Positions 38,401-47,833 are shown, numbered from the stretch's first letter. The stretch: DNA of 64,000 nucleotides from Aptenodytes patagonicus (GCF_965638725.1 NC_134952.1:17797028-17861027); one strand, 5' to 3'. Notes: generated from the sequence alone by a model not told the origin. Made by a program: numbers and translations.

Positions 38401-41400
38401 ATTCTGTGTATTTCAAAGTCATTTGCAAATGAAGCAACTCCTTCTAGCACCTCATAGACGATCTTTTGAAAAGAAAAACATGGTGTATGCTTTAAGCAAA
38501 AATCAGAAAAATCATCGGAGGAAAAAAAATCCTAAATCTTAGTCTGGCTCATTGATTTGGAATCTCTGTTTAGTTAGGAAACCTCATTAATTTTCTCTAT
38601 CTAAACATTATCTGCATTCTGGATCACAAACGGTTCATTTTAAGATGAATCATGGAGTGTCTTTGGTTACCAATACTGTATTTTCAGAAGAGAATTATTA
38701 ATTACCATGTGTAATTCGGAACTGTCTGCAAAGTTGCCATTCAGAAAAGGAAAACTCAGGTAATGAATGAGATTTGGCTGAGGTTCATACGTAATTTTGG
38801 TATTAATTTTAAAAATTCCATTTGTTTTCTGGGTGTTGCTCTGTTAACCTCTCCATCCGGTCACAGATGAATGAGTGCCTTACTTTTTGAAATTAAGTAT
38901 TTCAGCTGTGTGAGGAAAAAAATGTTGACGCTGACTTCTATAAATATTCTGTCATGTCAATAGAGTGGCATGGCACGCTAGTAACAGGGACAGGATCCTG
39001 TAACCAGTCAACAATTCTTATTCATGGAATGTTTTCTAAAGAGTAATAAACTCTCTGGCAGCCTAAGAGGAGAAACTTCTGCCTTGTACCTATATGCTAC
39101 TAGACTTATTTATTTTTTTAATTTACAGGAAATAATCCGAATGATACTTCAGCTATGCTTTAGCCAATCTAAAGCCTTAAAGCTACTGAAACAGAGTTCT
39201 TGCTTCCATTCTTTCTTGCCCCAGTTTTAGTGCTCAAAAGGTCTTTTGGTCAGCTGATTTGGCTCAAGAATCCAGCAGCAAACAGTCTGCTTTTTTGAAA
39301 TTATTTATTTTCCTAGTTTTCTCCTGTAGTTATTTGGGTTCAAACAGGAGGTTAACAAGTATCAGAATCAAAAAAGGCTTCACTTCACCAACTAGTACCT
39401 TGTACTTTTTGACACCTTACCTTTTAAATTGTTTCGACCTGTCTTGAGGAACTACACTTTTTAGACAACTTGCTGCAGAACCAAGTGCAACGTGATTTTT
39501 AGGCTTGCTTGGCAGGAGTTATTAACTCTTCTGAGAAAAGAAAGCGCAAGTATTTCTTCCAACAATCTTGTTAACCACTGCCTTTTTTGCCAGGCTTCCT
39601 TGCTTTCTTACACAATGAGAAGTATCCCCAAAGAAAAAAGCTAGCAGGAAGGAGGAATGAGCAGAAGACAGATTGATCTAAATAAAAGATTTAGAGAAAT
39701 GTATTTCTGTCCCTTAAGAGACAATATGTCTGTATATATCACTTAGGTTTTCAGTAGTAAGGGTGAACTTTCAAACTGTTCAGAGGCAGGAAGGGTTACT
39801 TAGCAAATAGTATTTCACGTAAGTTTTAAAACTTAAAAGAAATTGGTTCTGTAAGCAGTTTTGATGTCTTGAACCTGCTGGCTGTCTCTACCAAGGTGGC
39901 TGCTCCCACTTTGCTTTGATTGATGTATTGTAATGGGTCTGTGAACTTCCATCATAGAAGAGAAAATTTAGGGGTGAATTAAGGTTTAATTTTGTCTCAT
40001 TACGCTACTAATGTTTGACTCCATTGAAACAGGTCTAACCAGGAATGCTTTGAAGAAGCTTATCTTCCAACTCTGCAAACGCTGTTAAATGCTCCTGCAA
40101 CTTCACCTTTGGCTGAAATAGATATCAGTAATGTTTCTGAACTGTTAGTGGACCTGACCAGACCAAGTGGACTGAAACCTCAGTCTAAAAAGTCTCAGGA
40201 CTATCAGGTACAGTGTGTTAAACTGGAGGAAAGCAATATTTGTGTCTAGAGATTAAGAACTGACTCCCTTCACTTACTGCTAGCTGTCTGGGCCTCTCTG
40301 AGATTCCTAGTGTCAGAAGCTGGTTTAAATGAGTGACTGTTCAGGTAATCTTTCAGCTTGACCTCCCCTTCCGTCCCCGCCCTGCCAATTTCCCCTCCCT
40401 CTTACAATTAAAAAATGCTAGTAGGAACTTGCACCATGCCTAATTGTCTATATTGGGAAAAGTATTTATAAAAATCAGTTGGTGTATGTACTCAAAATAC
40501 TGCATTTTAAGAAAATGTTTACTGTGTAAAATTAGTCATTAGCTGCTTAAATCAGAATGATCTCATTGCTGTCTTTTGTAAACAGTTCCCAGCGAAATTT
40601 CTGATACCTGATTTCTTTCCTGTACAGGACTTAACAGTGCATGATAGTTTAGCAATGAAAATTTGCAATGGAATCTTGATGGACCCAACTGCACCAGATG
40701 TTCGTATTTATGCAAAAGCTTTAAATTCACTAGAACTCAGTAGTTCTTCCACAGAGAATCTTCTGGTTCTGCTCAATGAGATTCTAGAGGTAGTACATAA
40801 ATAACATGGTTCTTACTTTTTTAATCATTAGCAATCTAATATTCTGATACGCTTAAAAATGAAGTGCCTTTTGTTTACTATGACAATGTGACTGGAGTTT
40901 CTGTTTTAACCAGTCTTTGAAAATTAATTTTTGATGAGTCATTTACAAAAATCTGAGCTGATACCACTGTGTAATTTACGTATTTCAGCTACCATAGATA
41001 GTAAAACCAGTGTGAAACAGTGTGCCCAGCTTGATACATTTCAGTACAGTAAGTTCTTTTGATAACTGTGGTGTAGTTAATTTTTTTACGTTAAAACAAA
41101 ATTTAGTATTAAGTCTTTTACAGTTTGGATGGCTTATCTTGGATTATTAACAGCTGAAATTTTACGCCTAAACTTACGACGTAACTGTAAGATCATTAGG
41201 CAACATGAAAAGGGTGCTTGATTTAAGATGAAGTGGGAAGGGATTACAAGACTGATGTGAAAGTTTTTACATTGAGGCTTTTATTAATATGGAAAAAAAT
41301 AAAGTAAAATTTGGGAGTGTGACAGAGGAAGACAATGGTACATCGAAATGTTGAAAAGCATGCTGATCCATCCACTATGAGCATATCATCCAGAGGTAGC

Positions 41401-44400
41401 AATGCTCCAGGACTCAGCTGGAAAGGTCCAGTTGCTTTAATGTTTTTTTGGACTTCCTTTAAAAAAAAAAAAAGTATTTTGGGGTTTCAGTGCCTGGTAT
41501 TGATGGAGAAAGTGTTTCTCCTTTCAACTTGACTAATCATCTTCATGTCATGCATCATATCCTTCATACAGTAAATTCAATTAATCCTATTAGTGGGTAA
41601 ATTTAATGGATAAAAGAAATAGTTGTAAAATTAAGTAGCATTTAATATTAAATGTCTCGTCTCCAGAAAGTGAAAGATAAAATGTGTCAAAGAGCTATTG
41701 AGAAGATCAAGATGAACTTGACGAAAGATCCTAATGTAGGCAAAGACCACTCTGAAAGGACTGAGGAAACAGGCCTCTCTGAAAGGACACAGGAAACTGA
41801 CATCATGTTATCTGAAAATACTGTTCAAAATGAAGAAGGTAATTCAGAAGAGGTGTAGTTTAGTAGTAGGTATACAATTGAGTGACTTGTTTAGATGTGT
41901 ATGAAAATAAGTTTCAGTTTTCCTCCATTAAATTGATCTACTTTTTGAAAAAATGGGAAAAGATAACATCTAGTAAATAAGCATACAGTTTAAATATTTG
42001 TACTGAAGCATTTTCCATTTTTTATTGCTTTTTGAACAGATTCTGTGTTTTCTTATTCTCCATATTACTCTAGTATAACCAGTGCTGTATTTTGAGTCTT
42101 AAGCTCTGCCTTGCAGGGGGTTTTTTTGTTTGTTTTTTGTTTTTTTTTTTTTTTTTAACAAAGACAATATTAAAATGGGCTTTTTTTTTTTTGGCTGTTT
42201 ATCGCACTCATGTGCCTGCTAAATACTACTGCTGACTAGCTCATCTTTAGAATGTGACTTGCTTAACTTTGAGGAAGAAACAAGTACTTTATGGGGTTTT
42301 TAGACTTTGGAGTTAGCATGCCTGTGCTTCTTGCAGACTGTATTATAGCAGTATATAGCTGATATCTTTAGTATTGACACCAGTCTGTCTTTATTACGAG
42401 CTCATATGTTGGAGCCAGATTTGTTTTTATTGCTGTTTAAGAGCTTGAAGTGGAAGTAGCTGGAAGACTTTCCCCCACCTGCCCAGCTTATGCAGCTGCA
42501 TGTGCCTTAGCAGTGTACATCGTGCTAGTGGCACAGAAAGTCTAACATTTTTCAGCAGAAAAGCAATTGGATGAAATTTGTTTAGGTTTGCTTGCAGCAG
42601 TAAAGCAAAGATATTGACAAGCCACTGTTTTAAGCAGATCACATTTTCTTTTAACATTTAATTATTTGTTTATATTTTCTAGTGGATTATTTCAGGGCTT
42701 TAATCTGTTGTTTCTGGAAGTGTTAAACACTTTAATTTTTTTCTATCTTCTATGTTTATGTCTTCAAATATTTATTGGATGGGAAGTTGGAAGTATGCTT
42801 TTGAGAAAATAGTTGTACTGTTTTCTGCTAACATCTGATAATTTTGGTATTAATTTCTCATGAAAGAGGATTTTTGAGCACTTTTTACAAGCAGTCTGTA
42901 GGAGAAAAACATTGTTCCCTTCCCCTCTCCCACCCCTCCCCAAATACATTTGGGATCATTAAAAATAAAGCAGCATTTACTACTTCAAATTTGTAAATGA
43001 TAGCTGTGAGCAAAAAGGGCAACAGATGCTATTTTTGTCCTTCAGTTGCTGCAAAGGAGATTTAGATTTGATGTTAGGAAAAAAGCTTCCTAGCAATAAC
43101 AGAGATTGCCTAAAATTGTTCGAAATTTTAAGACTAGAATAGAATATTTCAGTTGGAAAGGATCTACAGTGATCATCTAGTCCAACTGCCTGACCACTTC
43201 AGGGCTGAGCAAAAGTTAAAGCATATTGTTAAGGACATTGTCCAAATGCCTCTTAAAAACTGACAGGCTTGGGGCATCAACCACCTCTCTAGAAAACCTG
43301 TTCCAGTGTTTGACCACCCTCTCGGTAAAAAAATGCTTCCTAAAGTCCAGTCTAAACCTCCCCTGGCACAGCTTTGAATCATTGCCACGCGTCCTATCAC
43401 TGGATCCCAGGGAGAAGAGATCAGCACCTCCCTCTCCACTTCCCCTCCTCAGGAAGCTGTAGAGAGCACTGAGGTCGCCTCTCAGCCTCCTTTCCTCCAA
43501 AGTAGACAAGCCCAGAGTCCTTAGCCGCTCCTCATAGGACATTCCTTCCAGCCCTTTCACCAGCTTTGGTGCCCTCCTTTGGAGGCATTCAAGTACCTGA
43601 ACATCCTTCCTAAATTGTGGGGCCCAGAACTGCACACAGTACTTGAGTTGACATCGCAGCAACGCTAAATACAGCGGGACAATCACCTCTTTTGAGCGGC
43701 TGGTTATACTGTGTTTGATGCACCCCAGGATGCGGTTTGCCCTCTTGGCTGCCAGGGCACACTGCTGACTCGTATTGAGCCTGCTGTCGACCAGCACCCC
43801 CAGATCCCTTTCTGCAGGGCTGCTCTCCGGCCACTCCTCTCCCCATTTATACTTGTGCCCGGCGTTACTAGGTGCAGAATCTGGCATTTGGACTTGTTAA
43901 ATTTCATGCTATTAATGATTGTCCAATGCTCCAATCTATCTAGATCCCTCTGCAAGGCCTCTTGTCCCTCAAGAGAGTCAACAGCACCTCCCAGTTTGGC
44001 ATCATCAGCAAACTTGCTAATGGTGCATTCAACTCCTGCATCCAGATCGTTGATAGATGTATTGAACAGAACTGGCCCTTGAATTGAGCCCTGGGGAACA
44101 CCGCTGGTGACTGGTTGCCAGCCCGGTGTAGCCCCATTCACTTACATTCCTTTGAGCTCTGCCCTTCAGCCAGTTCTTGACCCAGCGCACTGTGAACCTG
44201 CTCATCCCACAGTTGGACAACTTGTCCAGAAGGATGCTGTGACAGAATCAAAAGCCCTACTAAAATCCAGAAAAACTACATACACTGCCTTTCCTTTATC
44301 CACTAGGTGGGTGACCTTACCATAGAAGGATATCAAATTAGTAAACAGGACTTCCCCTTTGTGAACCTGTGTTGACTGTGCCTGATGACTGCGTTATTCT

Positions 44401-47400
44401 TTAAATGCCTTTCAGTAGTACCCAGTATGATACTCTCCATATTCTTTCCAGGAACTGAGGTTAGACTAACAGGTCTGTAGTTCCCTGGGTCTTCCCTCTC
44501 ATCCTTCTTGTAAATTGGAATAACGTTGGCTAGCTTCCAGTTAGTAGGGACCTTCGTGGACTCCCAAGACCTTTGGAAGATGATCAGGAGGGGTCCTGCC
44601 ATAACATCTGCTAGCTCCTTCAGTACTCTGGGATGAATCCTCTCAGGCCCCATGGACTTAAAATCATAGAATCGTTTAGGTTGGAAAAGACCCTTAAGAT
44701 CATTGAGTCCAACTGTAAACCTAACACTGCCAAGTCCACCACTAAACCACGTGTGCCACATCAACACGTCTTTTAAATACTACCAGGGATGGGGACTCCA
44801 CCACTTCCCTGGGCAGCCTCTTCCAATGCTTGATAACCCTTTTGGTGAAGAAATTTTTCCTAATATCCAATCTAAACCTCCCCTGGCACAACTTGAAGCC
44901 ATTTCCTCTCATCCTATCACTAGTTATTTGGGAGAAGAGACCGACACCCACCTCGCTACAACCTCCTTTCAGGTAGTTGTAGAGAGCGATGAGGTCTCCC
45001 CTCAGCCTCCTCTTCTCCAGGCTGAACAACCCCAGTTCCCTCAGCCGCTCCTCATCAGACTTGTTCTCCAGACCCCTCACCAGCCTCGTTGCCCTTCTCT
45101 GGACACGCTCCAGCACCTCAACGTCCTTCTTGTAGTGAGGGGCCCAAAACTGAACACAGTATTCGAGGTGCGGCCTCACCAGGGCCGAGTACAGGGGCAC
45201 GATCACTTCCCTACTCCTGCTGGCCACGCTATTTCTTGATACAACCCAGGACACTATTGGCCTTCTTGGCCACCTGGGCACACTGCTGGCTCATATTCAG
45301 CTTATGGACATTCAGCTGATACAGCTGGTCCCTTACAATTTCAGCGTCTGCAAATGGAAAGTCACTGTTCCCACACTCGTCGTCCTTCGACTCAGAGGAC
45401 CGGGCAGCCCAAGGTCTATCAGTATCGTTAAAGACTGAGGCAAAAAAAGCATTGAATGCCTCCGCTTTTTCTTCATCTCCATTAGTCAGGTGACCATCTT
45501 CAACAAGTATTGGTCCAATATTTTCTTTAGATCTCCTTTTGCTTTTAACATACTTTTAACAAACCCTTGTTATCTGACACAACACTGGCCAGTTTCAATG
45601 CTAATTGAGCTTTGGCCTTTCGTGTCTTCTCCCTGCATATACGAACCACAGCTCTCTATTCTTCCTGCGAAGCCTGACCTTGCTTCCAGAGAACATACAA
45701 TTTCTTTTTCCTCTTGAGCTCCATGAGGAGTTCCCTGTTCAGCCACGCTGGTCTTCTGCCCCGCTTGCTTGACTTCCGACACAATGGAAGGGGCTAAACA
45801 ATTGTCAGGAATAGTTTACATGATTGACCTATGTTGGGGCGGCAGGGTTACAGATGAGTGACATTTTAAGCTTCCTTCTAGCCTTATTATCTACTTTCTA
45901 GTTTAAGGAAAAAGTGGGGTTAAAATGGTGTGGCTTTTTTATATAACAGACAAAATTTAAAATACTGGTACTTAAGATAAATTAGAAGTTGATTATTTAT
46001 GAATTCTGCATGTGCTATTTTGTTTAACAGAAAATAATAAAGATGTTCTTCATACTCCAGTTAAAAGTGAACCAACTGCAAAGTTGAAATCCACGAGAAA
46101 CAAAGCTGGCAGAGGTATGCACTGGCTTTTTCTGGCTACAATATTAGTTTTTAATAAAATAATTTCATATTAACTTTTTGTGAATGTATAGATATAAAAA
46201 CCATTCAGTCTTCATACTCAGTTGTAGTTTTTAAAATTTTATTTATTAAAAGATTAAAATAGTCTGTTTTGTGGAAATTTTTGTGCTACTATCCTCTGGC
46301 AACAACACAGATTTATGAAAGAAAAAGTCTGACTACAGGATTTCAAGATAATTTGGCCACAGTCATTTACAGTAGCGTACAGGTGTTTCTGGGAGAAGTG
46401 GTACCTTGTGGATTTTTTGTTGTTTCGTCACCACATTCTGTCTGTGGTGACTGCATATTTGTATGTTTCAACGCAATATCAAACACTGAAGAAAGACACA
46501 AAACTAGTTTAAGAAAAGAAACAGTATCATGATATGAAAAGAGACTTTTGCTTATACTTAGGACAACGGAAAGCAGCAGCAGCAGAAGTGAGGTCTGTGA
46601 GCAGAAGAAAAACTGGCACAACTGTAAAATGCAGTACCGAAAGGTAAATCCTTTTCTCTCCACCATCAAAACCATGATGTCTGTTCTAGCAAAGAAACTT
46701 AATTCAAATGTTTTTCTTTCCCAAAACCTGCATCTTTAATATCCTCTATTCCTAATGCACAGATAAATAGTTAAGGAAAAAATTTTCTTTAACCTGGTAC
46801 TTGTGAAACAATAGCAGGTTTGACAGCTTCACATTTTAGTATCATTGCCTAAGAGCCTGTAAATTTTTATTTTTTAACATACCTTTTGTGTATGGAGTTA
46901 ACATACGTTCTAGCTGACAAAAGTTAGATTTTTGGCTTACGTTATTACGCTTCTTCCAATCACTTTTTCTGCTTTTTTTTCATAACTGTTCTGTGGAGGA
47001 ATCAAATCTTTTATTTTTTTATTCAAATTCTTTTTCCTTGCCACATTCCTGTTGCTTGTTTTTCAACACGTAGTTGATAAGCTTCTAGAAATGACTGATA
47101 AGTGAATATACACAATGCATTCCTTCCCTTATGATCTTGTAGGATATAAGCATTAAAACGACATCATCTTTGTAATTTTCAGCTGTGCTCACTCTTTCTC
47201 AAGCAGGTAATCCACGGACTTTAGGGTGACCAGGGTCAATCATTCCCATTTGCCTGTTTGGTGTGTTTACTTTGATACCACCTAATCTTTTGGGGGTTTT
47301 GCTTATTTTGCAACTGCTAACACTTGGTTATCTGATACTGCTGTATCACTTGGAAAACAGTAATATATTCTTATCAAAAAATAAAAAGTTTCTATTTAGT

Positions 47401-47634
47401 AAGAAGTACTTTTGCTCTTTAAGACCATGTTTCAAGTTTGTTAATATAAAAACTCTTCAGTTTGCTTAGTCGTTTTGCCCTTACTTTAAAATTTTTTTAC
47501 GTTTCAGTGGTGATGAAATTCCAGAATCGGTCCCAATGTCAAGATCAAGGCCTTCAAGACGAGCAAAAACAGTGGCACTTGAAAAAACAAGAATGAATCT
47601 TTCAAGACTTTTGAATATGGAAGCAGATCAATGA
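15271..47634 (+). CDS. NCAPG: NCAPG, condensin I complex subunit CAP-G (complete, 21 coding exons)
   Basis: NCAPG encodes the HEAT-repeat subunit CAP-G of condensin I. With CAP-D2, CAP-H and SMC2/SMC4 it compacts mitotic chromosomes after nuclear envelope breakdown. CAP-G binds the kleisin CAP-H and clamps DNA. The CDS joins 15271-15381, 16005-16214, 17106-17334, 18784-18929, 19883-19967, 23853-24045, 26413-26562, 28957-29097, 30278-30401, 31772-31861, 32023-32202, 32670-32780, 34916-35035, 36566-36802, 37131-37312, 40033-40207, 40628-40789, 41667-41838, 46031-46114, 46562-46643 and 47508-47634. This gives 3,111 nt and 1,036 residues; human CAP-G is 1,015. All introns are GT-AG, all phases fit, and no stop interrupts the frame. 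Identity to human NCAPG as I remember it is high throughout residues 1-880 and lower in the charged tail. The start has a good context (GCCATGG) and matches human M-G-A. The C-terminal basic tail ([11 protein letters not shown]) is conserved. Confidence 0.97.
16005..16214 (+). CDS. NCAPG: NCAPG exon 2
   Basis: Residues 38-107: conserved [20 protein letters not shown], then an acidic stretch ([12 protein letters not shown]) as in human, then a hydrophobic helix. The acceptor follows a run of about 15 T. Intron 2 (16215-17105) holds four C runs at 16361-16400, which would be G-runs on the minus strand and G-quadruplex-prone. Otherwise it is unique AT-rich sequence. Confidence 0.96.
17106..17334 (+). 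CDS. NCAPG: NCAPG exon 3
   Basis: Residues 108-183 plus the first base of codon 184. Contains [16 protein letters not shown] and the HEAT helix [17 protein letters not shown], almost identical to human. Donor ATA|GTAAGT. Intron 3 (17335-18783) holds an old CR1 remnant (listed separately), a C run at about 17862-17872, and otherwise unique sequence. Confidence 0.97.
17440..17660 (+). mobile_element. Old degraded CR1-like LINE 3' fragment
   Basis: The phrase AAACTGTGGAGCTCTTTGCC, followed by AGAGGAGGTTGTAGATGC, is the characteristic 3' ORF2 segment of CR1/L3-type LINEs (W-x-x-L-P-x-E-V-V-D-A). The sequence after it is too diverged to align by eye. Boundaries are approximate. Confidence 0.5.
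18784..18929 (+). CDS. NCAPG: NCAPG exon 4
   Basis: Residues 184-232. [19 protein letters not shown] and [14 protein letters not shown] are HEAT-repeat helices nearly identical to human. Acceptor TTTCAG, donor GAG|GTAAAT, ends in phase 0. Intron 4 (18930-19882) is AT-rich with no recognisable element. Confidence 0.97.
19883..19967 (+). CDS. NCAPG: NCAPG exon 5
   Basis: Residues 233-260 plus one base: [17 protein letters not shown] then [10 protein letters not shown], as in human. The donor is TCTG|GTAAGA. Intron 5 (19968-23852) carries the CR1 copy at 21297-22230, a short G run near 23642, and otherwise unique sequence. Confidence 0.97.
21297..22230 (-). mobile_element. 5'-truncated CR1 LINE (young, minus strand)
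   Basis: The minus strand contains the 3' third of a CR1 reverse-transcriptase ORF (about 261 codons at 21372-22157). It runs from just downstream of the catalytic motif to the conserved end [12 protein letters not shown]. The 3' UTR with the CR1 terminus (ATTCTATGATT on the minus strand) begins at 21297. The catalytic FADD box is still readable on the minus strand at about 22164-22175. The frame is uninterrupted, so the copy is young. It lies antisense within NCAPG intron 5. The broken 5' end is near 22230, where similarity to CR1 stops. Confidence 0.93.
23853..24045 (+). CDS. NCAPG: NCAPG exon 6
   Basis: Residues 261-324 plus two bases. Conserved [20 protein letters not shown] and [14 protein letters not shown]. 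Donor AGCAG|GTATGC. Intron 6 (24046-26412) is unique sequence with a short TG repeat near 25660. Confidence 0.97.
26413..26562 (+). CDS. NCAPG: NCAPG exon 7
   Basis: Residues 325-374 plus two bases: [19 protein letters not shown] then [20 protein letters not shown], close to human. The acceptor region is partly made of a (TTTA)n tetranucleotide run at about 26381-26406. Intron 7 (26563-28956) is unique AT-rich sequence until the G/T tract next to exon 8. Confidence 0.96.
28790..28916 (+). repeat. G/T-rich tract with several G-runs upstream of exon 8
   Basis: On the coding strand this stretch is almost only G and T, with at least five runs of three or more G (GGGG, GGG, GGGGGG, GGG, GGG, GGGGG) between T runs, then TTTTG pentamers. 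It ends about 40 bp before the exon 8 acceptor. The composition could form a G-quadruplex in DNA or pre-mRNA. It does not resemble a transposon end. Confidence 0.7.
28957..29097 (+). CDS. NCAPG: NCAPG exon 8
   Basis: Residues 375-421 plus two bases. [16 protein letters not shown] is identical to human, and EEQREDF aligns with human EEHRGDF. Acceptor GGATTCAG, donor GGAAG|GTAAAC. Intron 8 (29098-30277) holds an (AT)n run and a CR1 fragment, both listed. Confidence 0.97.
29437..29466. repeat. (AT)n dinucleotide microsatellite
   Basis: About 15 uninterrupted AT units within NCAPG intron 8. The length suggests it is polymorphic. Confidence 0.9.
29830..29968 (-). mobile_element. CR1 LINE 3'-end fragment
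   Basis: Reading the plus strand, AGAATCATAGAATAGTTTGG and the following GGAAGGGACCTCTAAAGGTC are the reverse of a CR1 3' end. The piece is almost identical to the longer fragment at 57025. It is only about 140 bp, strongly 5'-truncated and antisense to NCAPG. Confidence 0.9.
30278..30401 (+). CDS. NCAPG: NCAPG exon 9
   Basis: Residues 422-463. [12 protein letters not shown] and [20 protein letters not shown] match the human HEAT helices. Donor ATT|GTAAGT, phase 0. Intron 9 (30402-31771) contains a C run followed by a T run at about 30557-30582 and no recognisable element. Confidence 0.97.
31772..31861 (+). CDS. NCAPG: NCAPG exon 10
   Basis: Residues 464-493: [19 protein letters not shown] then a K/R-rich end, aligning with human IISEIRAPIVTV. 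Donor AAG|GTAAGC. Intron 10 (31862-32022) is short and unremarkable. Confidence 0.96.
32023..32202 (+). CDS. NCAPG: NCAPG exon 11
   Basis: Residues 494-553, a strongly helical charged segment containing [20 protein letters not shown] and KEKITELE. It resembles the UVR-type helical hairpin (inference), and human CAP-G has the same block. Human has Met where this copy has Leu at the first residue. The donor AAG|GTCTCT is weaker than the others. Intron 11 (32203-32669) is unremarkable apart from a T run before exon 12. Confidence 0.95.
32670..32780 (+). CDS. NCAPG: NCAPG exon 12
   Basis: Residues 554-590: [18 protein letters not shown] aligns with human NDAETLQKCLILCYELLK. This opens the C-terminal condensin-G (Cnd3-type) region. 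Donor CTG|GTATGT. Intron 12 (32781-34915) holds the old CR1 remnant at about 33535-34115. Confidence 0.96.
33535..34115 (+). mobile_element. Ancient CR1/L3-type LINE remnant (plus strand)
   Basis: Recognisable landmarks in order are GGTCAAGAGAAGGGCAGCAA (the V-Q-R-R-A block), CATAACCTGGAGAAGAGAGG, GTGGAATTCCTTGTTGCAGG, and the 3' UTR phrase GATGACCTGACTCAGTATG. The order and spacing fit the 3' end of an old CR1. The frame is heavily interrupted. Boundaries are approximate. Confidence 0.72.
34916..35035 (+). CDS. NCAPG: NCAPG exon 13
   Basis: Residues 591-630: [20 protein letters not shown] then [14 protein letters not shown], close to human. Donor CAG|GTAAAA. Intron 13 (35036-36565) holds a possible ancient repeat near 36155-36290 and a short (TATG)n run next to exon 14. 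Confidence 0.97.
36155..36290 (+). repeat. Possible ancient dispersed repeat
   Basis: The phrase TTCAGAGCAGGGATTGTC, followed by a 'GTAGTGCCTAGCAC' block and ending in ACAATAAAAT, resembles an old interspersed repeat that I have seen in many sauropsid introns. I cannot name its family with certainty. Confidence 0.35.
36566..36802 (+). CDS. NCAPG: NCAPG exon 14
   Basis: Residues 631-709. [20 protein letters not shown] and GIEPFKARR are conserved. They are followed by an acidic, serine-rich linker ([20 protein letters not shown]) that differs from human and then the helix [12 protein letters not shown]. Donor GAG|GTAAGA. Intron 14 (36803-37130) is unremarkable. Confidence 0.97.
37131..37312 (+). 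CDS. NCAPG: NCAPG exon 15
   Basis: Residues 710-769 plus two bases: [18 protein letters not shown] and [20 protein letters not shown], among the best-conserved blocks of CAP-G. A second AG lies 7 nt downstream of the chosen acceptor. Its use would break the frame, and the human alignment (S-E-L-R after one residue) supports the first. Intron 15 (37313-40032) is AT-rich with T/G-rich patches near 37740 and no recognisable mobile element. Confidence 0.96.
40033..40207 (+). CDS. NCAPG: NCAPG exon 16
   Basis: Residues 770-828: [20 protein letters not shown] and [20 protein letters not shown], matching human. The acceptor (TTGAAACAG) has a poor pyrimidine tract but is the only one that keeps the frame and the alignment. 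Intron 16 (40208-40627) is unremarkable. Confidence 0.96.
40628..40789 (+). CDS. NCAPG: NCAPG exon 17
   Basis: Residues 829-882: [20 protein letters not shown] then [20 protein letters not shown], as in human. Donor GAG|GTAGTA. Intron 17 (40790-41666) is unremarkable apart from a short A run at about 41461-41473. Confidence 0.96.
41667..41838 (+). CDS. NCAPG: NCAPG exon 18 (variable tail)
   Basis: Residues 883-939 plus one base. The first 20 residues ([20 protein letters not shown]) align with human; the rest is a diverged acidic tail. It contains an imperfect tandem repeat, SERTEETGL then SERTQETDI (residues 911-928), encoded by a 27-bp duplication at 41751-41804. Donor GAAG|GTAATT. Intron 18 (41839-46030) is the largest in the gene and is swollen by nested CR1 insertions. 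Confidence 0.93.
43136..44657 (-). mobile_element. Older CR1 LINE, 3' part (interrupted by a younger CR1)
   Basis: The minus strand carries a CR1 3' end (near 43136) and decayed ORF2 in several frames: the tail block at 43216-43887, the reverse-transcriptase segment with [11 protein letters not shown] around 43970-44010, and the upstream block with [11 protein letters not shown] at 44333-44400. Frameshifts and stops separate these pieces. The element breaks at about 44657 and resumes at about 45301, with a younger CR1 between. A small plus-strand CR1-like scrap (GGAGATTTAGATTTGATGTT) lies just outside at about 43050-43120. Confidence 0.9.
44658..45300 (-). mobile_element. Younger 5'-truncated CR1 LINE nested in an older CR1
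   Basis: Its CR1 3' terminus (AATCATAGAATCGTTTAGG on the plus strand) begins at about 44660. The minus strand encodes a contiguous ORF2 tail of about 170 codons, very similar to the copies at 21297 and 49081. The outer CR1 resumes at 45301. The tetranucleotide CTTA is present at both junctions (44656-44659 and 45301-45304), consistent with a short target-site duplication. Confidence 0.9.
45301..45790 (-). mobile_element. Older CR1 LINE, 5' remainder
   Basis: The minus strand reads the decayed segment between the endonuclease and reverse-transcriptase domains of CR1 ORF2, including a recognisable '[11 protein letters not shown]' block and the '[10 protein letters not shown]' region. Many stops are present. 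The end near 45790 is where similarity fades. It belongs to the same insertion as 43136-44657. Confidence 0.8.
46031..46114 (+). CDS. NCAPG: NCAPG exon 19
   Basis: Residues 940-967 plus one base. Basic tail with HTPVKSEP: T948 with following P-V-K is a full CDK consensus site, at the place where human has a TPLR site. Donor AGAG|GTATGC. Intron 19 (46115-46561) is unremarkable. Confidence 0.9.
46562..46643 (+). CDS. NCAPG: NCAPG exon 20
   Basis: Residues 968-994 plus two bases: [17 protein letters not shown]. The four-alanine run is encoded by a (GCA)4 repeat. Human has a similar R-G-Q-R-K start. Donor GAAAG|GTAAAT. Intron 20 (46644-47507) is unremarkable. Confidence 0.9.
47508..47634 (+). 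CDS. NCAPG: NCAPG exon 21, C terminus and stop
   Basis: Residues 995-1036 and TGA at 47632-47634. [20 protein letters not shown] aligns with the human LPRRAKTAALEKSKLNL end, confirming the last exon. The 3' UTR continues from 47635. Confidence 0.95.
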
Positions 47635-47833
47635 AGACAAAAGGAGAGAAAGCGTCCTTTGTTCATGCTGGTGGTTAATATCAGACTCAGAAAAATGAGA
47701 TTTGTTTTGTTGTTAGTCATATGTAACTCTCAATATTATGATCATCTATAATTCTAGATTTTTCTAGGAACTCTTGATTTTTTTAAATAGTTGCTTTTGG
47801 TGATTTTCCCAATATGAAGTCCATCATTCGTAT

